Below, one piece after another: positions 8,111 through 12,337 of a DNA stretch of 12,337 nt. How positions within the stretch are numbered: position 1 is the first letter of the stretch; each line of letters opens with the position of its first letter. The translations under genes were made by a program, and so were the position numbers. Source of the DNA: an uncultured Odoribacter sp. (GTDB lineage: Bacteria > Bacteroidota > Bacteroidia > Bacteroidales > Marinifilaceae); assembly GCA_905204385.1 (NCBI GenBank), contig CAJKZL010000046.1, positions 1 through 12,337 of the forward strand. The letters are read 5' to 3'. The notes under the pieces are model-generated. The model was not told the origin of the DNA. It saw only the letters and a list, made by a program, of their open reading frames with translations, and did not search any database.

Positions 8111-10045
8111 ATGGGAAATAGGTTAAAACTTACAATTGCCATACTGGCGACATTGGGTTGGCTATTGTCAGGCTGTTATAAAGAAGAGCATTTCGATATG
8201 CCGGGATCGGCCGAGGTGGTGGATCACTCCAATGACTATACCGTGCCGGATCCTTTCGACGGATCGGGTGCCGTTTATCTGATCAAGGACGGAGTGCCTG
8301 ATTATACAAAAATGTCGGTCATGGGCTTTACGGATTTTGCCGTAGGAATGCCTGCCGTGCCGGATTCTACCTCTTGGTATACCGGTGTGGACCGCTTAGG
8401 GGAAACTTTTTTCGGATGCCGTCAGCATAGAATCTACTATGCCCTGGAAAATTCGAACCATTTTGGAGGGAATCAGTTAAGTTATATGTACAATGCCCTC
8501 TTTTCCCGCCTATACCTGAAAAACGGAGCGGGAAAACAATGGAAGGTAAAAGCTCGTCTCGCCCTGGAGGTGTTTGGATGCAACGCATTGAGCAGATTTG
8601 CCTTTGAGGGAGCAGGAGAACTGAGTACTCAAACCAATCTGGGATTCGACTGGACTTCAGGAACGATATCCTGTATGTATTTTTACCGGAATAGTTCGAT
8701 ATTATGGAACCTGGACGGGTCGGCCAATTATATCACTATGGCGGATTATATGTCACCGGGTGAACCTTTTGAAGTGGAAATCTGCAACATCGATAATTTT
8801 ATTTATGTGAGGACCGGAGATAAGGTTTTATGGGCGATTACGGCCGAGAATGTACCGGATCATGTTTTCCCGTTGATTTTCTATCCCTGGAAGGGCGCCG
8901 TGCGTTTTTACGATCTGAGTATAGAAGGGGATTATGTCATTCAGGAAACGGCTGCCGTGCAGCATGAGAACAATTATGTCAACATTCAGGCTCCGGCCCT
9001 GGCTACTGCCGGCAATGATCTTCTTTTGTTTGCAGAAGGGCGTCACGAAGTGATGGCTCAGACGGATGCCATGAATGCCGTTCGCTCGAATGCAACGGAC
9101 ATCATCGTGAAGCGTTCTTCGGATGCCGGAAAAACCTGGGGCAATTGGACCGTATTGAAAGGGGGCGACGGCGGTGTTTACATGCGTCCGGAAGTTGTCG
9201 ATGCCGGAGATAAGCTGTATCTGTTTTATACCGTAGACGTTCGGGGAAATCAGTCCGGGGATTACCGCATAGAATATCTGGTGTCTGCCGACGGAGGACG
9301 GAACTGGGCTCCCGGCGGGGAGATCGAGGCTGCAGTGGACGGATATGTGGTCTCCACTTTATCGGGACATGGCCTGAAAACTGCTGACGGAGAGTTGGTA
9401 TTACCCTTACAGTGCCGTTTCGGAAAACGAGGGACGGTGGCTGCCCTTTATTCCAGGGATAATGGCGATAGCTGGCAACTCGGGAATACCATATCTGGCT
9501 TGCGGAATAACCTGGCAAATTTTGTCGAAACGGATGGGAAATTAGTGGCTTATATCAGTCATTCGTCCGCAGCGGCTTCCCGTTTGATGTCGGAGAGCAC
9601 TGACGGAGGCGAAACCTGGAGCGAACCGGTTGAATCGGCCATTCCTACGGGAACCGGTGGTTTTCAGACCGGAGGGGCTACGGTGACGGGCAATGACGGG
9701 ACTATTTACCATTTTACCGCGACTAACGCCGAGAAAACAACTGCCTTCAATGGAAGTTCTCTGAGTGATCATCCTAGTTTGCTCAATTCGATGAAAAGAT
9801 TGTATATCTATCGTCCCCAAATGGAGCTGATCGGCAGTGGACTGACGATGACCGTATCCCGGGATGGAGGACAAAGCTGGAGTGATGCCCGCGATCTGGC
9901 GAATATTGTCTCTTACCAGGGGTATATTTTCCCGACAGGAGCGATGGATGCCGTTGTTTCCGGCAATTCGGTGATCCTCGTCACCGAAGGAGGTGTGGCT
10001 GTTCCCTACGAGGGACTGCTGATCTACCGGGAGTCTGCGAATTAA
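8111..10045 (+). CDS. Sialidase-like BNR/Asp-box lipoprotein with N-terminal beta-sandwich; catalytic residues apparently lost
   Basis: A 644-residue lipoprotein with lipobox LLSGC (Cys22). Residues about 95-275 look like a beta-sandwich of the LamG/sialidase-N-terminal kind (inferred from strand pattern). From about 285 there is a sialidase-type six-bladed propeller with five Asp boxes: SSDAGKTW (336-343), SADGGRNW (392-399), SRDNGDSW (448-455), STDGGETW (496-503) and SRDGGQSW (583-590). ALATAGNDLLLFAEGRHEV and DIIVKRSSDAGKTW match the start of GH33 sialidases closely. However, the family RIP motif, whose Arg binds the sialate carboxylate, reads QAP (293-295). By hand alignment the Glu of the Tyr/Glu pair falls on Leu468 (NNLANFVETDGKL), and the second Arg falls near AYISHSS (480-486) with no Arg there. 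It may therefore be a non-hydrolysing binding protein or act on another substrate. It lies 18 bp after SusD2 and 23 bp before the Calx-beta gene. Confidence 0.88.
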   Translation: MGNRLKLTIAILATLGWLLSGCYKEEHFDMPGSAEVVDHSNDYTVPDPFDGSGAVYLIKDGVPDYTKMSVMGFTDFAVGMPAVPDSTSWYTGVDRLGETFFGCRQHRIYYALENSNHFGGNQLSYMYNALFSRLYLKNGAGKQWKVKARLALEVFGCNALSRFAFEGAGELSTQTNLGFDWTSGTISCMYFYRNSSILWNLDGSANYITMADYMSPGEPFEVEICNIDNFIYVRTGDKVLWAITAENVPDHVFPLIFYPWKGAVRFYDLSIEGDYVIQETAAVQHENNYVNIQAPALATAGNDLLLFAEGRHEVMAQTDAMNAVRSNATDIIVKRSSDAGKTWGNWTVLKGGDGGVYMRPEVVDAGDKLYLFYTVDVRGNQSGDYRIEYLVSADGGRNWAPGGEIEAAVDGYVVSTLSGHGLKTADGELVLPLQCRFGKRGTVAALYSRDNGDSWQLGNTISGLRNNLANFVETDGKLVAYISHSSAAASRLMSESTDGGETWSEPVESAIPTGTGGFQTGGATVTGNDGTIYHFTATNAEKTTAFNGSSLSDHPSLLNSMKRLYIYRPQMELIGSGLTMTVSRDGGQSWSDARDLANIVSYQGYIFPTGAMDAVVSGNSVILVTEGGVAVPYEGLLIYRESAN

Positions 10046-10068
10046 TGTAATCATGAAAACGGAAATAT

Positions 10069-11682
10069 ATGAATAAGTTTATCGGATTTTTGTTATGCTG
10101 TTTGTTTTTGGGCGTGAACTGGGCGTGTGACGACGATGAGGAGGTGAAGAATGACGGTCAGGTTACGGTTTCCTTGGGCAGCAAAGAGTTTAAAACTCTG
10201 GAAAATATTACTCCTTTGCGGATACCCGTGGCATTGTCGGCCGCTGCTCCGCAGCCGGTAAGTGTTACCGGTTATATTAAATCGGAGAATAATGCAAAGG
10301 AGGGTGTGGACTATACCTTTGTATCCAAACAGCTTGTCATCCCGCAGGGAAAAAGCAGCGGATTCTTCGAGGTAGAGATAAAAGATTATCCGGAATATAT
10401 GCCCGACCGCACGTTCGAGTTCGAAATCGTCGGGGTGGAAGGGGCGAAATTGTCCGAACTGGATGTTTGCCGGGTGATCATTATGAGCAATGAAGGACTC
10501 CCGGTACTCGGCTTTGCCAACACCTTGGCCACTATCGGCGAGGAAATGCAACAACTGGAAATCGAGGTGAAAACCGACCGCATCTGGGAGGAAGCCGTTC
10601 CTTTCCGCGTGAAAATATTGCCGGACAAAAGCGATGCCGTTTACGGCGAGCACTACCGCCTGGATACCGCTCAGGTATATGCCATCGCTGCCGGGGATAC
10701 TTCAATTGTGATCCCGGTAGAGATTATCGACAACATTGAAATCAATGATGCTCATTCTTTTGAGATAGAGATTTACGACAATCGGAACTCTGTGTTGTCG
10801 GAAGTCTACCGGAATATGAAGGTCACCATCCTGGATGACGAAGAACCGGTATATGTATGCTTCGATAAAACCAGTTTCGGAGCTGTGGAAAGCGAAGGAC
10901 CGGTATGGATCCCCGTCAGGCTGAAAGGAACCCCCCGGGTGCCGGTAAAAGTGGTACTTGAAGCTAGGGGAGGAACCGCCGTGGAAGGTGTGGATTATGA
11001 ATTTCCACAGAAAGAATTGACTTTCGCTGTCGGAAATAAGCTGGATAGTGTCCGGATCGATTTTATCGATAACGACGTCAATGACCTCGACCGTAACCTG
11101 CAAATCGGTTTTGCTTCCGTGGAAGGGGCTATGCTTGCCAGTTCGGATACGCTGGCCCATGTATCCATCATGAATGATGATTTCAATTTCCAGCAATTGT
11201 ATGAGGACTTGATGGGACAATGGACGCTGACTACCACAGAGAAGACGTTTACCGTGCAAATTTCCGGTGGAGATACCCCGGCAGAGGAAGATGCAAATTA
11301 CTTAAAGAGGTTGATTATTAAAGTGGAAGGGCTTGGGAATTCAGGTTTCCCAGCTAGCATAGCCATTGATTATGATGTGGAAACCGGAAAAATGACAGTG
11401 CCGATGCGTCAGGCCGTTATGGTAGATATTTCTCCTACACATTGGGCCAGTCAGCCTTACGGACATCATGCAGATAATGTGATGTTTTTGTATGGCGGTG
11501 GTGCATATCTGGAGACAGAAAAAGTAGAATTGGAATGGAATAAAGCATATACAGAATGTTCCTGGAATATTGGAGGAAATGCTATCTGGGGAGCTTTGTG
11601 TCCCACTGGAACTCTGGATTATGGGTCATGGAATATATATGACTTTATCATGACGAATGTGGTGATGACCCGGAATGATTAA
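10069..11682 (+). CDS. Calx-beta domain surface lipoprotein with C-terminal lipocalin-like domain
   Basis: A 537-residue lipoprotein. The signal peptide ends NWAC (Cys20), and the mature protein starts CDDDEE, matching the acidic lipoprotein-export signal that directs Bacteroidota lipoproteins to the cell surface. Three Calx-beta-like domains follow at about 31-140, 145-257 and 260-370. Their repeated motifs are AKEGVDYTF (76-84), YGEHYRL (192-198) and AVEGVDYEF (304-312), and the domain ends are IIMSNE, ILDDEEP and IMNDD. Such domains often bind calcium and build adhesive stalks. Residues about 373-537 (from LYEDLMGQWTLTTTEKTF) form a different beta-rich domain, possibly lipocalin-like; I cannot name its family. 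The DNA of this last part is more AT-rich (about 42% GC over 11281-11640 by hand count, against 53% in one sampled line, 10861-10920). No catalytic motif is seen. It is probably a surface adhesin or scaffold of the SusCD complex. Confidence 0.83.
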   Translation: MNKFIGFLLCCLFLGVNWACDDDEEVKNDGQVTVSLGSKEFKTLENITPLRIPVALSAAAPQPVSVTGYIKSENNAKEGVDYTFVSKQLVIPQGKSSGFFEVEIKDYPEYMPDRTFEFEIVGVEGAKLSELDVCRVIIMSNEGLPVLGFANTLATIGEEMQQLEIEVKTDRIWEEAVPFRVKILPDKSDAVYGEHYRLDTAQVYAIAAGDTSIVIPVEIIDNIEINDAHSFEIEIYDNRNSVLSEVYRNMKVTILDDEEPVYVCFDKTSFGAVESEGPVWIPVRLKGTPRVPVKVVLEARGGTAVEGVDYEFPQKELTFAVGNKLDSVRIDFIDNDVNDLDRNLQIGFASVEGAMLASSDTLAHVSIMNDDFNFQQLYEDLMGQWTLTTTEKTFTVQISGGDTPAEEDANYLKRLIIKVEGLGNSGFPASIAIDYDVETGKMTVPMRQAVMVDISPTHWASQPYGHHADNVMFLYGGGAYLETEKVELEWNKAYTECSWNIGGNAIWGALCPTGTLDYGSWNIYDFIMTNVVMTRND

Positions 11683-11698
11683 TAAATATTGAAGTGAT

Positions 11699-12337
11699 AT
11701 GAAAAATTATATTTTATTTATACTCCTTTGCTTCTTTTTCTCTGCCTGTCAGGAGAAAGAAGAGGTAATGCCGCAAACGGGAGGAGAACAGCCGGGCTCG
11801 GCACCGGAGATGCCTGTTTTGAAAGGCCAGCTTCGGATCAAGCTGAAGGCGGGCATGCAAGAAAAGTTGAACGTGGTGAAGACCCGGAGCGGGATTTCTT
11901 CCGGAATTACCGCCCTGGATCTGGCCAACGTTGATTTAAGTGTTTACCGGATGGAAAGGGTATTCCCACCGGCAGGCAAATTTGAAGAACGGCATAAAGC
12001 GGCCGGCCTGGATTTGTGGTACGATATCTATTAAGATGAGAAAATACCTACCCGGAGTGCTGTAGACGTTATCGAAGAAATGCCGGAGATTGAATATGTA
12101 GAAGAGATCCGGGAGGCCCGTTTATGCGACTACCAGGTGGTGGAAGAACCTTTGGAACCGGTGCGTTCCATGTTGAGGCGGGCACGCGCCACTGCCGATG
12201 AAGAAGAAACTTTGCCTTTTAACGATCCCCGTCTGAAAGAGATGTGGCATTATCATAATGCAGGCGAAAGCGTGAATGGATTGTCGGGAGCGTTGGAGGG
12301 AGCGGATATCGGTGTGTATGAGGCCTGGAAAATCGAA
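11699..12337 (+). pseudogene. Subtilisin-family (S8) serine protease lipoprotein, interrupted by in-frame TAA; 3' end outside window
   Basis: The frame has 213 codons to the window edge, with a TAA at codon 112. Codons 1-111 give a signal peptide with lipobox FSAC (Cys17) followed by QEKEE, an acidic surface-export-like start, then a propeptide-like region (LKGQLRIKLKAG at 41-52; VYRMERVFPPAGKFEERHKA at 82-101; AGLDLWYDIY). After the TAA the same frame continues the propeptide (DEKIPTRSAVDVIEEMPEIE then YVEEIREAR), which is how Bacteroidota S8 propeptides end. It then enters the mature start FNDPRLKEMWHYHNAG (174-189) and ADIGVYEAWKIE, the block just before the catalytic Asp of subtilisins. 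The catalytic Asp, His and Ser would all lie beyond the window. As read, only a 111-residue propeptide fragment would be made, with no protease. The family call rests on motifs by eye. The gene follows the Calx-beta gene by 16 bp. Confidence 0.78.
12032..12034 (+). other. Premature in-frame TAA inside the S8 protease propeptide
   Basis: The reading is GAT ATC TAT TAA GAT GAG AAA. Homologous propeptide sequence resumes in the same frame on the 3' side (DEKIPTRSAVDVIEEM), so this is a substitution and not a frameshift. An ATG at 12036 is out of frame and closes after nine codons. The next in-frame ATG is at 12080 and would lack a signal peptide. TAA is the normal terminator of most genes here, so recoding cannot explain it. 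Confidence 0.85.

Noticed and set aside
7268..12034. Alternative genetic code (stop reassignment, as in some Bacteroidota phages that use TAG for Gln)
   Set aside because: The two internal stops are different codons, TAA ends most genes here, and the genes are bacterial surface proteins. TAG alone is not used as a terminator in this window, so that part cannot be fully excluded, but it would not explain the TAA.
12036..12065. Re-initiation at the ATG overlapping the premature TAA of the protease gene
   Set aside because: This ATG is out of frame and hits a TAG after nine codons.

Overview
The window looks like part of an accessory surface-protein locus from a gut-type Bacteroidota (probably Bacteroidales). 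The evidence is two tandem SusC/SusD outer-membrane pairs, an almost complete set of lipoprotein signal peptides followed in some genes by acidic residues typical of Bacteroidota surface-export signals, no Shine-Dalgarno-like sites, and moderate GC. The genus cannot be settled from the sequence. Everything recognisable lies on the plus strand, with gaps of about 11-54 bp between genes except for one of 85 bp. I see no RNA genes, CRISPR, insertion sequences or strong terminators.

Layout: the 3' end of a first SusC (2-649); its SusD partner (735-2231); a lipoprotein with two fasciclin (FAS1) domains and a C-terminal beta-sandwich (2259-3704); a complete second SusC that lacks the usual N-terminal carboxypeptidase-D-like domain (3735-6545); a second SusD interrupted by an in-frame TAG (6557-8092); a sialidase-like BNR/Asp-box lipoprotein (8111-10045); a lipoprotein with three Calx-beta-like domains (10069-11682); and the N-terminal part of a subtilisin-family (S8) protease lipoprotein interrupted by an in-frame TAA and then cut by the window edge (11699-12337).

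Working model (inference): the locus encodes a cell-surface assembly. Two TonB-dependent SusC channels with SusD lids would import a ligand. The fasciclin, sialidase-like and Calx-beta lipoproteins would bind or present a host or dietary glycoprotein, and the S8 protease would trim it. No recognisable glycoside hydrolase or lyase is present. The sialidase-like protein seems to lack the catalytic arginines, so a peptide or glycoprotein substrate fits better than a plain polysaccharide.

The most unusual point is that two genes of this operon, SusD2 and the S8 protease, each carry a single in-frame stop with homologous coding sequence continuing in the same frame on the far side. The genes between and around them are intact. 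This suggests recent, selective inactivation of the second transport pair and the protease, unless the stops are sequence errors or are read through.
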